Made by a program: the position numbers and the translations under genes. Positions 1-7,415 of a stretch of 13,566 bases of DNA are shown here, one piece after another; position 1 is the first letter of the stretch, and each line of letters starts with the position of its first letter. The stretch covers positions 24,978 through 38,543 of the forward strand of contig JAEMTM010000003.1 in the NCBI GenBank assembly GCA_016462305.1, in the 5' to 3' direction. Under the pieces are notes generated by a model. That model was not told the DNA's origin and did not search any database. It saw nothing but the letters and a program-made list of their open reading frames with translations. Origin of the DNA: Sphingomonadaceae bacterium (GTDB lineage: Bacteria > Pseudomonadota > Alphaproteobacteria > Sphingomonadales > Sphingomonadaceae).

Positions 1-2
1 GC

Positions 3-1829
3 TCTGCGCGCGGGATTTTGGAAAATGCGGGGGAATTGGCAAAGGGCTATTATGACGAAAAGGTGCGCGATGTCGGCGACGAAACGGTCACAATGGCGGG
101 AGACATCCGATACATTTTATCGCAGGTAAAAATAAACAGCTCTGAATTTTTGGAGATTGCCTATCCTCGACAGGTCTTGAACCGCCAGTTGAGTGAGTCC
201 GCGATTGTAACGATCGGACCAAGCGGACAGCAAAACACGGAGGCTTGGCTTGCTGAAAAATTACGTGGTGACTGGATTAGCGATGAAGCGCTCGGAAAAT
301 TAGAATCCGGCGAAAATTTTGTTGTTACGGTAACTCCCAATAATATCGATGCTGTCGTGGTACTGTATGACAAGCCGCGAACATATCTGTATGTAAGGCG
401 CGCAGAAACAGTGCCTTCATTTGCTTTGGGTTCACGCGCGCAGTCTGTCCTTGAAGACTATGACAAAATGGTCGCACGGTCGCGGGCTTTGCAAATCCAG
501 TTCAATCTCGCGCTCTATTTTGTATCGTTGATGATTATCGGGATCACTTTGTGGGTCGCCTTGCGGGTTGCCGACCGCCTTGTACGCCCCGTCAACAGTC
601 TGGTGAATGCGGCCCAAATGATTGCCGATGGTGACCTGTCTGCGCGCGTAAGCAGCGATCAGTATCGCGATGATGAGGTGGGCTTTCTCTCGCAATCATT
701 CAATCGCATGACCGAACGTTTGCAGGAACAGACAGGCGCATTGTTGGCCACCAATCACCAACTTGACGAACGGCGCTTGTTCATTGAGGCGGTATTGGAA
801 TCGGTGTCCGCCGGGGTTGTTTCGGTTGACGGCAATAATGTGGTCCAGCTCGCCAACTCTACGGCGGAAAAGTTGCTGAAGACCAAATTTGATACAATCG
901 TTGGGCAAAAATTTGCGCTTGTTGCGCCCGCGCTGGCGGCGTTTGCCAGCGAAAGCCCGCGGGGTGTGGTGCAATTGGGGGATGGACCGGAACCGCGCAC
1001 AGTGGCGGTGACCGTCTCTCCGCGTGCGCAAGACAGCGTGATAACCTTTGAAGATATTAGCCAGCAATTGGCAGACCAACGCAGCGCCGCTTGGTCCGAT
1101 GTTGCGCGCCGGATCGCGCACGAAATCAAAAATCCGCTGACCCCGATACAGTTGGCCGCAGAGCGCCTGCAACGCCGTTTTGGCAATCATATTCCCAAGG
1201 ATCAGGCGATATTTGAACAATTGACCAGCACTATCGTCCGACAGGTTGGGGATTTGCGCAATATTGTCGATGAATTCTCGTCCTTCGCACGCATGCCGAA
1301 GCCTTTGTTCCGTGACGAAAATGTTCATGATATTGTTGGCCATGCCGTATTTTTATTTGAAGTGGCGCACCCCGATATCACATTCAACTATAATCACAGC
1401 GGCGCAGTCCCCACTCTGATTTCTGACAGACGGCAGCTTGGGCAGGCGATTACAAATATTCTCAAAAATGCGGTTGAATCTATTGAAGAAAAAAGAAAAT
1501 TAGGCCCAATTGACGGAACGATATCAATTGATCTGTTAATGGGTGAAGAGGCGTTGATGATCCGTATCGCGGACAATGGCATTGGCCTGCCGTCAGACCG
1601 CCAACGAATTATGGAACCCTATATTACTAACCGCTCCAGCGGCTCTGGGCTAGGACTTGCGATTGTGAAGAAGATTATTGAAGAACATTTCGGAGAGATT
1701 TCATTGTCAGATAACTATCCCGCCGGCGCGGTCGTGACGTTGAAATTTAATCCGCAATTCGTGGCATCCAAGGTGGGAAAATTACATTCTTCTCCGCCGC
1801 TTTCCAATGCAGATGAGGTTATTGGCTAA
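3..1829 (+). CDS. ntrY: NtrY-type membrane sensor histidine kinase (5' end outside window)
   Basis: This is the sensor kinase of the NtrY/NtrX two-component system; it autophosphorylates on a histidine and passes the phosphate to NtrX. The frame is open from base 3, so the gene starts upstream. About 608 residues are visible, against roughly 700-750 in the family, and the missing part should hold the first membrane segments. In visible-residue numbering the order is: an extracytoplasmic sensor region (about 1-165), a membrane helix (about 168-189), a HAMP linker (190-243), a PAS-like domain (about 257-360), a HisKA domain with the phosphorylated His at 373 in the motif IAHEIKNPLTP, and a HATPase domain with an N box (NILKNAVE), a G1 box (DNGIGLP) and a G2 box (GSGLGLAI). 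All catalytic motifs are intact. It ends with TAA two bases before ntrX, so the two are co-transcribed. The TTG at base 18 is not taken as the start because the reading frame continues upstream of it. Confidence 0.93.
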   Translation, partial: SARGILENAGELAKGYYDEKVRDVGDETVTMAGDIRYILSQVKINSSEFLEIAYPRQVLNRQLSESAIVTIGPSGQQNTEAWLAEKLRGDWISDEALGKLESGENFVVTVTPNNIDAVVVLYDKPRTYLYVRRAETVPSFALGSRAQSVLEDYDKMVARSRALQIQFNLALYFVSLMIIGITLWVALRVADRLVRPVNSLVNAAQMIADGDLSARVSSDQYRDDEVGFLSQSFNRMTERLQEQTGALLATNHQLDERRLFIEAVLESVSAGVVSVDGNNVVQLANSTAEKLLKTKFDTIVGQKFALVAPALAAFASESPRGVVQLGDGPEPRTVAVTVSPRAQDSVITFEDISQQLADQRSAAWSDVARRIAHEIKNPLTPIQLAAERLQRRFGNHIPKDQAIFEQLTSTIVRQVGDLRNIVDEFSSFARMPKPLFRDENVHDIVGHAVFLFEVAHPDITFNYNHSGAVPTLISDRRQLGQAITNILKNAVESIEEKRKLGPIDGTISIDLLMGEEALMIRIADNGIGLPSDRQRIMEPYITNRSSGSGLGLAIVKKIIEEHFGEISLSDNYPAGAVVTLKFNPQFVASKVGKLHSSPPLSNADEVIG

Positions 1830-1831
1830 TT

Positions 1832-3232
1832 ATGGCACTCGACATACTGATTGTAGATGATGAACAAGACATTCGGGACTTGGTCTCCGGTGTCCTTGAT
1901 GACGAAGGATACGGCACCAGAACCGCAGCCTCCGCAGATGAAGCATTGGCTGCACTGGATGAGCGGCTTCCGTCGTTGATATTGCTCGACGTCTGGCTGC
2001 GCGGGTCATCGATGGACGGGATTGAGTTACTGCGCGCCATCAAAATCCGCGATCCGCAAATTCCGGTTATCGTGTTCTCGGGCCATGGGAATATCGACAC
2101 TGCTGTTGCTGCCATTGGGCAAGGTGCGGTCGATTTTATCGAAAAGCCATTTGAAGCCAGCCAGTTGTTGCATCTTGTTTCAAAGGCAACCGAAACGGAG
2201 CGGCTGCGTGCTGAAAATGCCGTCCTGAAGGCGCGGGTGGGGCATTCGGAGGAACTGACCGGTTCGTCGGTATCGATCAATGCGGTGCGCGCAACGCTTA
2301 AGAAGGTCGCTGGCACTGGAAGCCGAATGCTTATCACTGGACCGGCAGGTGTGGGCAAAGAAGTCGCAGCACGGTTGTTGCATAGCTGGAGCCCACGGGC
2401 AGGGTCGCCCTTTGTGTCCGTAAGTGCCGCCCGATTGTCTCCTGAAAGATTTGACGAAGAGTTGTTTGGAATCGAACAGGATGGCCATCTCGCGCAGGCG
2501 GGCATGTTGGAGAAAGCGCATGGCGGGACACTGTTCCTAGACGAAGTTGCAGACATGCCACGCACCACGCAAGGCAAGATTCTGCGCGTGTTAACTGACC
2601 AGAGCTTCGTTCGGGTAGGCGGTGACCGGCAAATACGTGTCGACGTCCGCTTTGTGTCTGCCACTGCGCGCGATCTGGCTGTCGAAATTTCCGAAGGCCG
2701 GTTCCGCGAAGATTTGTTTTACAGGTTAAACGTCGTTCCGGTCGAAATTCCGCCCTTGTCGGGGCGGCGCGAAGATATTCCCGACCTTGTCAATCATTAT
2801 GCCGCGCGCTTTGCGTCCGAACATCGCATTTCGCCACCTAACTTTTCGGGTGATGCGATGGCGGCACTTCAGGCATGTGAATGGCCGGGCAACGTCCGGC
2901 AATTGCGTAACATCATTGAACGCACCATCATATTGGCCCCGGCAGAGGGCGTTGCGACAATTGAGGCCGATATGCTGCCGTCAGAAATCATCAACAGCTA
3001 TGAAGGCGCGGAACATAATGTGACGTCGCTTATGGGGGCGCCATTACGTGAGGCGCGCGAAGCATTTGAACGCGAATATTTGCGGGTGCAGATCAAACGC
3101 TTTTCCGGAAATATCTCAAAAACAGCCGCTTTTGTCGGTATGGAACGCTCTGCGCTGCACCGGAAGTTAAAGCTATTGGGTATTTCTGTCCGCAAAAATG
3201 CACTGGATTTTAGCGACGACGCACAGTCTTGA
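1832..3232 (+). CDS. ntrX: NtrX-type response regulator, AAA+ / Fis-HTH
   Basis: This is the DNA-binding response regulator that partners NtrY; 466 residues. The receiver domain (1-120) has the acidic pair D9-D10, the phospho-acceptor D53 (context ILLDVWLRG) and the conserved K105 (FIEKPF). The AAA+ domain follows with Walker A GPAGVGKE (170-177) and Walker B TLFLDE (233-238). A Fis-type helix-turn-helix lies at about 428-452 (context SKTAAFVGMERSALHRKL). The loop that carries GAFTGA in sigma-54 activators reads GIEQDGHLAQAG here, so the sigma-54 contact motif is absent. This agrees with what is known of alphaproteobacterial NtrX proteins, and it implies action through another mechanism, probably with sigma-70 type polymerase or as a repressor (inference). 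The ATG follows the ntrY stop by two bases, with a purine-rich GATGAGG inside ntrY as the likely ribosome site. Confidence 0.93.
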   Translation: MALDILIVDDEQDIRDLVSGVLDDEGYGTRTAASADEALAALDERLPSLILLDVWLRGSSMDGIELLRAIKIRDPQIPVIVFSGHGNIDTAVAAIGQGAVDFIEKPFEASQLLHLVSKATETERLRAENAVLKARVGHSEELTGSSVSINAVRATLKKVAGTGSRMLITGPAGVGKEVAARLLHSWSPRAGSPFVSVSAARLSPERFDEELFGIEQDGHLAQAGMLEKAHGGTLFLDEVADMPRTTQGKILRVLTDQSFVRVGGDRQIRVDVRFVSATARDLAVEISEGRFREDLFYRLNVVPVEIPPLSGRREDIPDLVNHYAARFASEHRISPPNFSGDAMAALQACEWPGNVRQLRNIIERTIILAPAEGVATIEADMLPSEIINSYEGAEHNVTSLMGAPLREAREAFEREYLRVQIKRFSGNISKTAAFVGMERSALHRKLKLLGISVRKNALDFSDDAQS

Positions 3233-3292
3233 GCGCAATTGCGAAGTCGGTGTTATTCGTGTAATGTCCGTATTGCTGGGTTATATGGTTGC

Positions 3293-3323
3293 TTGACGGG
3301 CAATCTGCGACAATCGGCATAAC
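3293..3323 (+). promoter_or_regulatory. possible sigma-70 type promoter upstream of hfq
   Basis: The 115-base gap between ntrX and hfq contains TTGACG (3293-3298) as a good -35 box and CATAAC (3318-3323) as a weak -10 box with a long 19-base spacing; GCATAA one base earlier gives 18. An AT-rich leader follows to the hfq ATG at 3348. I see no hairpin with a T-run that would terminate ntrX, so hfq may be read both from ntrYX and from this site. The assignment rests on motif matching only. Confidence 0.35.
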
Positions 3324-3347
3324 GATAAATATAAACGGACAATTACA

Positions 3348-3845
3348 ATGACTGAAAAAAATAACGGTCTTCAAGACCTATTTCTGAACTCCCTCAGAAA
3401 ATCGAAGACCCCTGTGACTATGTTTTTGGTAAAGGGCGTAAAACTTCAAGGTGTTGTAACGTGGTTTGACAACTTCTCGGTGCTGTTGCGCCGCGATGGC
3501 ATGTCGCAGCTTATCTATAAGCATTCTATATCGACAATTATGCCGTCGACTTCACCGGACCGTTCCTTATTCGATGATATGATGTCGCGCACCACCCACC
3601 GGCCCGGCATGCTACAGGATGTTTTTCTGTACGCGATGTGTGATAAGAAAGAATCCGTTACGACGTTTCTGGTGAATGGCGTGATGCTTCAAGGCGCTAT
3701 TGTCGCTTATGATCTTTTTTCGGTCATGCTGGCACGTGATGGCACGACGCAGCTTGTGTATAAGCATGCCATATCCACCATCCAGCCAGCGCACGCCGTT
3801 AACCTTGCGGATTATAATCAGGGCGTCGACGAGATCAATGTTTGA
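3348..3845 (+). CDS. hfq: RNA chaperone Hfq, tandem two-domain form
   Basis: Hfq binds small RNAs and A-rich or U-rich RNA segments and promotes sRNA-mRNA pairing. A normal Hfq is 70-100 residues; this one is 165 because the Sm fold is present twice. Domain 1 (about 7-68) has LQD at 8-10, LVKGVKLQG at 27-35 and YKHS at 57-60. Domain 2 (about 88-150) has LQD at 89-91, LVNGVMLQG at 108-116 and YKHA at 138-141. Both keep the Sm2 YKH signature and the proximal-face Gln/Asp. They are not equivalent: the E. coli K31 position is K32 in domain 1 but M113 in domain 2. The basic rim patch (RRER in E. coli) is R17-K18-S19-K20 in domain 1 but C98-D99-K100-K101 in domain 2. Both have Phe where E. coli has Tyr25. 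A trimer of such a protein would give a pseudo-hexamer (inference). The gene lies directly before hflX, a common pairing. Confidence 0.93.
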   Translation: MTEKNNGLQDLFLNSLRKSKTPVTMFLVKGVKLQGVVTWFDNFSVLLRRDGMSQLIYKHSISTIMPSTSPDRSLFDDMMSRTTHRPGMLQDVFLYAMCDKKESVTTFLVNGVMLQGAIVAYDLFSVMLARDGTTQLVYKHAISTIQPAHAVNLADYNQGVDEINV

Positions 3846-5179
3846 GCGGGTTTGAGCGCAGCGAGACGGATGAGTTCGCGCGTGGCGCGCGCGCTTTGGT
3901 TGTTTATCCAGAGCTGCCTGGACGGGCCTCTGTGGGGCCGGAGGCGCGTCTTGCCGAAGCTGAGGGGCTTGCACGCGCCATTGGCCTGAATATTGTTCGC
4001 AAAAAGCATTATCGGGTGCGTTCACCGCGGGCGGTGACGCTGCTCGGCGGTGGTCAGGTTGAAGAAATAGCCGAAATGGGCCGTGATCTTGAGGCCGATC
4101 TTCTGATTGTGGATGCTTCGCTGACCGCCATACAGCAACGTAATCTGGAAGAACGCACCGGGCTGAAGACGATTGATCGGACTGGGCTGATCCTTGAAAT
4201 TTTTGGCGAACGCGCCGCCACGGCCGAAGGACGGCTGCAGGTTGAATTAGCGCATCTTGACTATCAAGCGGGGCGCTTGGTCCGTAGCTGGACTCACTTG
4301 GAGCGGCAGCGCGGTGGTTTCGGCTTTCTGGGCGGTCCAGGTGAAACGCAGATTGAGGCCGACCGTCGGATGATCCGGGACCGCATGGCGCGGTTGCGGC
4401 GCGAATTGGAGGAGGTGAAAAGGACGCGTTCTTTGCATCGCGCCCGCCGCAAACGGGCACCTTGGCCAGTGATCGCTTTGGTGGGCTATACCAACGCGGG
4501 TAAATCGACTTTGTTCAATCGGTTGACGCGTGCGACCGTCCTGGCCGAAGATATGTTGTTCGCGACGTTAGACCCAACGATGCGGCAAATCACGCTACCG
4601 GGGGTGGAAAAGGCGATATTGTCCGACACTGTTGGTTTTGTCTCTGACCTGCCAACGCAATTGATCGCTGCGTTTCGCGCGACGTTGGAGGAAGTCATAT
4701 CGGCTGACATTATCGTCCATGTGCGTGACATTTCGCATCCCGAGAGCGATGCGCAGCGTGACGATGTTTTGCAGATTTTGCGCGATTTGGGCGTTCTGGA
4801 CGATGCACAGGCGGGCAATCAGCCCCGGATGGTTGAAATTTGGAACAAGCTGGATCTTTTGGACGATAATCGGCGGGCGGAGTTATCCGGCATCGCTGCG
4901 CGCGATGACAATATCTTGATGATATCGGCCGAGACAGGGGAGGGCATTGATGCATTCAAGGCCTACCTCGCTACGCTCATTGCCAAAGGAAATGATCTCC
5001 GCACCGTCAAATTGCGCACGGATGATGGCGCGGCGTTAGCTTGGTTGCATGGACGCGGTGTGGTGCGCAGGCAGTATGTTGACGGTGACATTGTCTCAAT
5101 CGATGTGTCATTGAGCCGCCAATTATGGGGACAGTTCGAAAAACAGTTCGAAGAACAGATCGAACAGGCCTCCGCTTAA
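3842..5179 (+). CDS. hflX: ribosome-associated GTPase HflX
   Basis: HflX is a GTPase that binds the 50S subunit and can split stalled ribosomes under stress (family knowledge). The 445-residue product has the N-terminal HflX domain, the glycine-rich linker GGFGFLGGPGETQ (158-170) and the G domain: G1 GYTNAGKST (215-223), G3 DTVGF (262-266) and G4 NKLD (335-338). The length is normal for the family. The start is taken as TTG at 3842, which overlaps the hfq TGA (3843-3845) in TTGA and suggests translational coupling. The only nearby ATG, at 3838, is in another frame and hits a stop within five codons. The gene converges on mazG with nine bases between the stop codons and no recognisable terminator between them. 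Confidence 0.94.
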   Translation: MSGFERSETDEFARGARALVVYPELPGRASVGPEARLAEAEGLARAIGLNIVRKKHYRVRSPRAVTLLGGGQVEEIAEMGRDLEADLLIVDASLTAIQQRNLEERTGLKTIDRTGLILEIFGERAATAEGRLQVELAHLDYQAGRLVRSWTHLERQRGGFGFLGGPGETQIEADRRMIRDRMARLRRELEEVKRTRSLHRARRKRAPWPVIALVGYTNAGKSTLFNRLTRATVLAEDMLFATLDPTMRQITLPGVEKAILSDTVGFVSDLPTQLIAAFRATLEEVISADIIVHVRDISHPESDAQRDDVLQILRDLGVLDDAQAGNQPRMVEIWNKLDLLDDNRRAELSGIAARDDNILMISAETGEGIDAFKAYLATLIAKGNDLRTVKLRTDDGAALAWLHGRGVVRRQYVDGDIVSIDVSLSRQLWGQFEKQFEEQIEQASA

Positions 5180-5188
5180 ACCTGCGTC

Positions 5189-5953
5189 TTAATTTTTCTC
5201 TTTTGCTTTGGCTTGCTGCCAAAGTTCTTCTTTTTCATCGAGTGACAAACCCACAAAAGCGTCGCCGGCAGACATTTCCATGTCGCGAAACCGCCGTTCG
5301 AACTTGGCGCTCGCTTGCTTCAGGGCAAATTCTGCATCCACTTTATGAAAGCGTGCGAAGTTGACCACGGCGAATAGCAAATCGCCTATTTCTTCTGTTA
5401 CATGTTCTGCTGAAATAGCGTTTTCAACTTCTTCTAATTCCTCTATTATTTTTTCACGTGCACCTGACTGATCTGGCCAATCAAACCCTGTGCGCGCCGC
5501 CCGTTTTTGAATCTTCTGCGCGCGCAATAAAGCGGGAAGGGCGAGGGCGACTCCTGCCAACGCGCTGTTGTCTTCATCTGCGCTGCGTTCGGCGGCCTTT
5601 ATGGCTTCCCAATTGTCTGGCACCTCATGACGTGTAGCTGTGGCATCGCCAAACACATGCGGATGGCGGCGCACCATTTTATCACAAATGCCACTAACGA
5701 CGTCTTGCAAGTTGAACGCGCCAAGTTCGGATGCCATTTGGCAATGAAACACGACCTGAAGCAGCAGGTCGCCAAGTTCGTCCTTGAGCGATACCAGATC
5801 ATTACGCTCAATGGCATCGGCAACTTCATAGGCCTCTTCAATGGTATAGGGCGCAATCGTCGCAAAGTTTTGCGCAATATCCCAGGGACAGCCAGTATCA
5901 CGATCACGCAGACGCGCCATGATATTCGTAAGAGGGGTAATGTCAGCGCTCAT
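5189..5953 (-). CDS. mazG: nucleoside triphosphate pyrophosphohydrolase MazG
   Basis: MazG hydrolyses NTPs and dNTPs to the monophosphate and pyrophosphate, which is nucleotide pool cleaning and in E. coli affects (p)ppGpp levels. The 254 residues match the full-length two-domain form (E. coli has about 260). The first domain has CPWD at 22-25, the metal-binding EExxE at 39-43 (context TIEEAYEVADAI) and ExxD at 59-62 (DELGDLL). The second, C-terminal domain repeats the pattern as EELEEVENAI followed by EEIGDLLFAVVN, so both domains keep their acidic residues. The ATG at 5953 is preceded by GGTGG as a ribosome site. A possible promoter lies in the 92-base gap upstream, so the gene may be read alone as well as from the protease-tatD side. 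Confidence 0.93.
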   Translation of the reverse strand: MSADITPLTNIMARLRDRDTGCPWDIAQNFATIAPYTIEEAYEVADAIERNDLVSLKDELGDLLLQVVFHCQMASELGAFNLQDVVSGICDKMVRRHPHVFGDATATRHEVPDNWEAIKAAERSADEDNSALAGVALALPALLRAQKIQKRAARTGFDWPDQSGAREKIIEELEEVENAISAEHVTEEIGDLLFAVVNFARFHKVDAEFALKQASAKFERRFRDMEMSAGDAFVGLSLDEKEELWQQAKAKEKN

Positions 5954-5979
5954 TGGTCCACCATATCAATAAGTTCGAT

Positions 5980-6008
5980 AATATATATTATGTTAAGTAA
6001 TATGCCAA
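5980..6008 (-). promoter_or_regulatory. possible promoter for mazG
   Basis: Read on the minus strand, TTGGCA (6008-6003) and TATATT (5985-5980) are separated by exactly 17 bases. Both are close to the sigma-70 consensus and sit in the most AT-rich stretch of this gap. Transcription would start about 20 bases before the mazG ATG. The rest of the gap between mazG and the protease gene shows nothing else I can name. No experiment supports this; it is motif matching. Confidence 0.42.
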
Positions 6009-6045
6009 ATCAGCTTTGCGTGCGCGTCAACTGCAATGACCTTAT

Positions 6046-6642
6046 TCACGGTTGAAGCACCATCATATTGGCTTCCACGCGCCAGCTTTGCATGCTGTTA
6101 AGGAAGTTCATGCCCAATACATTGACGTCGCCAAAACGTTCCGACACGACAACTTGATGGTTCTCGATGCTGTGCGGGCCAACCGACAATGAACGGACGA
6201 CTCCGCGCTTGGCGGCTATACGGCCGTTTGCGGTGCTCAGGATGATTGGATAGCCATCGGCTTCAACGCCGACTTCACTCGCTGTGGTCGCATTGATCGC
6301 CGTCATCGTCGCGCCGCTATCGAGCATGAAGCGAACGGGTTTGCCGTTTATGTCGACCATGAGCCAGTAATGGCCATCGTCCTGTCGGCGCAACTCTATC
6401 GCTTCGCTGCTGATATTTTGTCCGGCGGTGCCTGATATGTCGGCTTTCACGCGCTCCCAGATGCCGATAAATTCAAACCGGAAGCTGAAAATGGCAAATA
6501 AGGTCGCAAAAATGGCGATCCAAGCGAGCCCTGCCTTGGCAACATAGCCCAAGGGTAAGCGGCGCGCGGCAAGCGAGCTGACCAGCAGCAATATGCACAC
6601 AACGCCCCAAATCAGCGACGGTCCGTCTTCCATGACGTTCAT
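6046..6642 (-). CDS. membrane-anchored retropepsin-like aspartic protease
   Basis: The 198-residue product has two hydrophobic N-terminal helices (about 9-25 and 36-53), a short linker, and then a single retropepsin-like domain. The catalytic motif is DSGA at 108-111 (context FMLDSGATMTAIN), and the second family motif is the NVLGMNFL segment at 174-181. Retropepsin domains act as dimers, and this family (clan AA, gammaproteobacterial/alphaproteobacterial TIGR02281-like) is widespread in proteobacteria with mostly unknown substrates. The hydrophobic start would place the protease domain at the membrane, probably on the periplasmic side (inference). The chosen ATG (6642) overlaps the tatD TGA in ATGA, which points to translational coupling; a second ATG three codons later is possible. 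I do not assign a gene symbol. Confidence 0.85.
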   Translation of the reverse strand: MNVMEDGPSLIWGVVCILLLVSSLAARRLPLGYVAKAGLAWIAIFATLFAIFSFRFEFIGIWERVKADISGTAGQNISSEAIELRRQDDGHYWLMVDINGKPVRFMLDSGATMTAINATTASEVGVEADGYPIILSTANGRIAAKRGVVRSLSVGPHSIENHQVVVSERFGDVNVLGMNFLNSMQSWRVEANMMVLQP

Positions 6643-7415
6643 CGACTTGCTTTCGTAAACAGGTTGTAGAAATTGTCTGAAGTTTGCTGTGCAAGGCTTT
6701 CCGCTGCAACGCCGCGTAGCTGCGCCACAAAGCGCGCGGTATCGGCCACAAAGGCTGGCTCACCGGTTCTGCCGCGATGCGGTATCGGCGCCAAAAACGG
6801 GGCATCGGTTTCCACTAGCAATCGATCTGCGGGCAACCATTTGGCTACATCTTGAAGGTCTTTGGCGTTCTTAAAGGTTACGATACCCGACAGCGAGATA
6901 TACAGACCCAAATCCAAGGCAATCCGCGCAAATTCTGCGCTGGCGGTAAAGCAATGAATAACGCCGGTGAACGCGCCTTCCCGCATTTCTTCGGTCAGTA
7001 TCGCTGCTGTGTCGGCCTCCGCATCGCGGGTGTGGATGATGATCGGCAGGCCAGTTTGCCGCGACGCCTTAATATGCTCACGAAAGCCCGTGCACTGCTG
7101 CGCCCGGTCGCTTTTGTCGTAATAATAATCGAGGCCTGTCTCACCAATAGCGACCACTCTCGGATGTGCGGACTCGGCAACGAGTTTAGCACAGTCCATG
7201 CCGACATGTTGGTCCGCCTCATGCGGGTGAATGCCGACGGACGCCCACACATCCTTTTCTTGTTCGGCAAGGCCAATGACCTCATCCCACTCGCGCTCTC
7301 GCGTCGAAATGTTGAGCATCGCCGACACCCCGCTTTCGCGCGCCCGCTTTAGTATCTCGGCCTGTTGTTCAACCAAGCCCTTGTAATTGAGGTGGCAGTG
7401 GGAATCGACGAACAT
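6639..7415 (-). CDS. tatD: TatD family metal-dependent hydrolase
   Basis: TatD proteins are TIM-barrel metal-dependent hydrolases with DNase activity, linked to DNA repair and DNA breakdown. In the 258 residues the metal ligands are visible: HxH at 6-8 (FVDSHCHL), E92 (context AIGETGLDYYYDKS), H128 (IIIHTRDAE), H154 (VIHCF) and D204 (VETDAPFLAP). The frame is open further upstream to 7514, but that extension overlaps metG and has no family similarity. The protein begins naturally at MFVDSHCHL, whose ATG overlaps the metG stop by one base (TGATG). The stop in turn overlaps the protease ATG. Tight packing on both sides supports one transcript with metG and holB. Confidence 0.93.
   Translation of the reverse strand: MFVDSHCHLNYKGLVEQQAEILKRARESGVSAMLNISTREREWDEVIGLAEQEKDVWASVGIHPHEADQHVGMDCAKLVAESAHPRVVAIGETGLDYYYDKSDRAQQCTGFREHIKASRQTGLPIIIHTRDAEADTAAILTEEMREGAFTGVIHCFTASAEFARIALDLGLYISLSGIVTFKNAKDLQDVAKWLPADRLLVETDAPFLAPIPHRGRTGEPAFVADTARFVAQLRGVAAESLAQQTSDNFYNLFTKASR

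Noticed and set aside
696..1343. Long open frame (215 codons) on the minus strand inside ntrY
   Set aside because: It lies fully under the HAMP/PAS/HisKA region of a clear gene; the product is Arg-rich, matches nothing I know and has no ribosome site. Its length is a codon-bias effect.
1819..2664. Minus-strand open frame of 281 codons inside ntrX
   Set aside because: Ser/Arg-rich translation typical of the antisense of a real gene; all conserved motifs are on the plus strand.
3612..4460. Minus-strand open frame of 282 codons over hfq and hflX
   Set aside because: It spans two well-supported genes on the opposite strand and reads as low-complexity Pro/Ala/Arg text.
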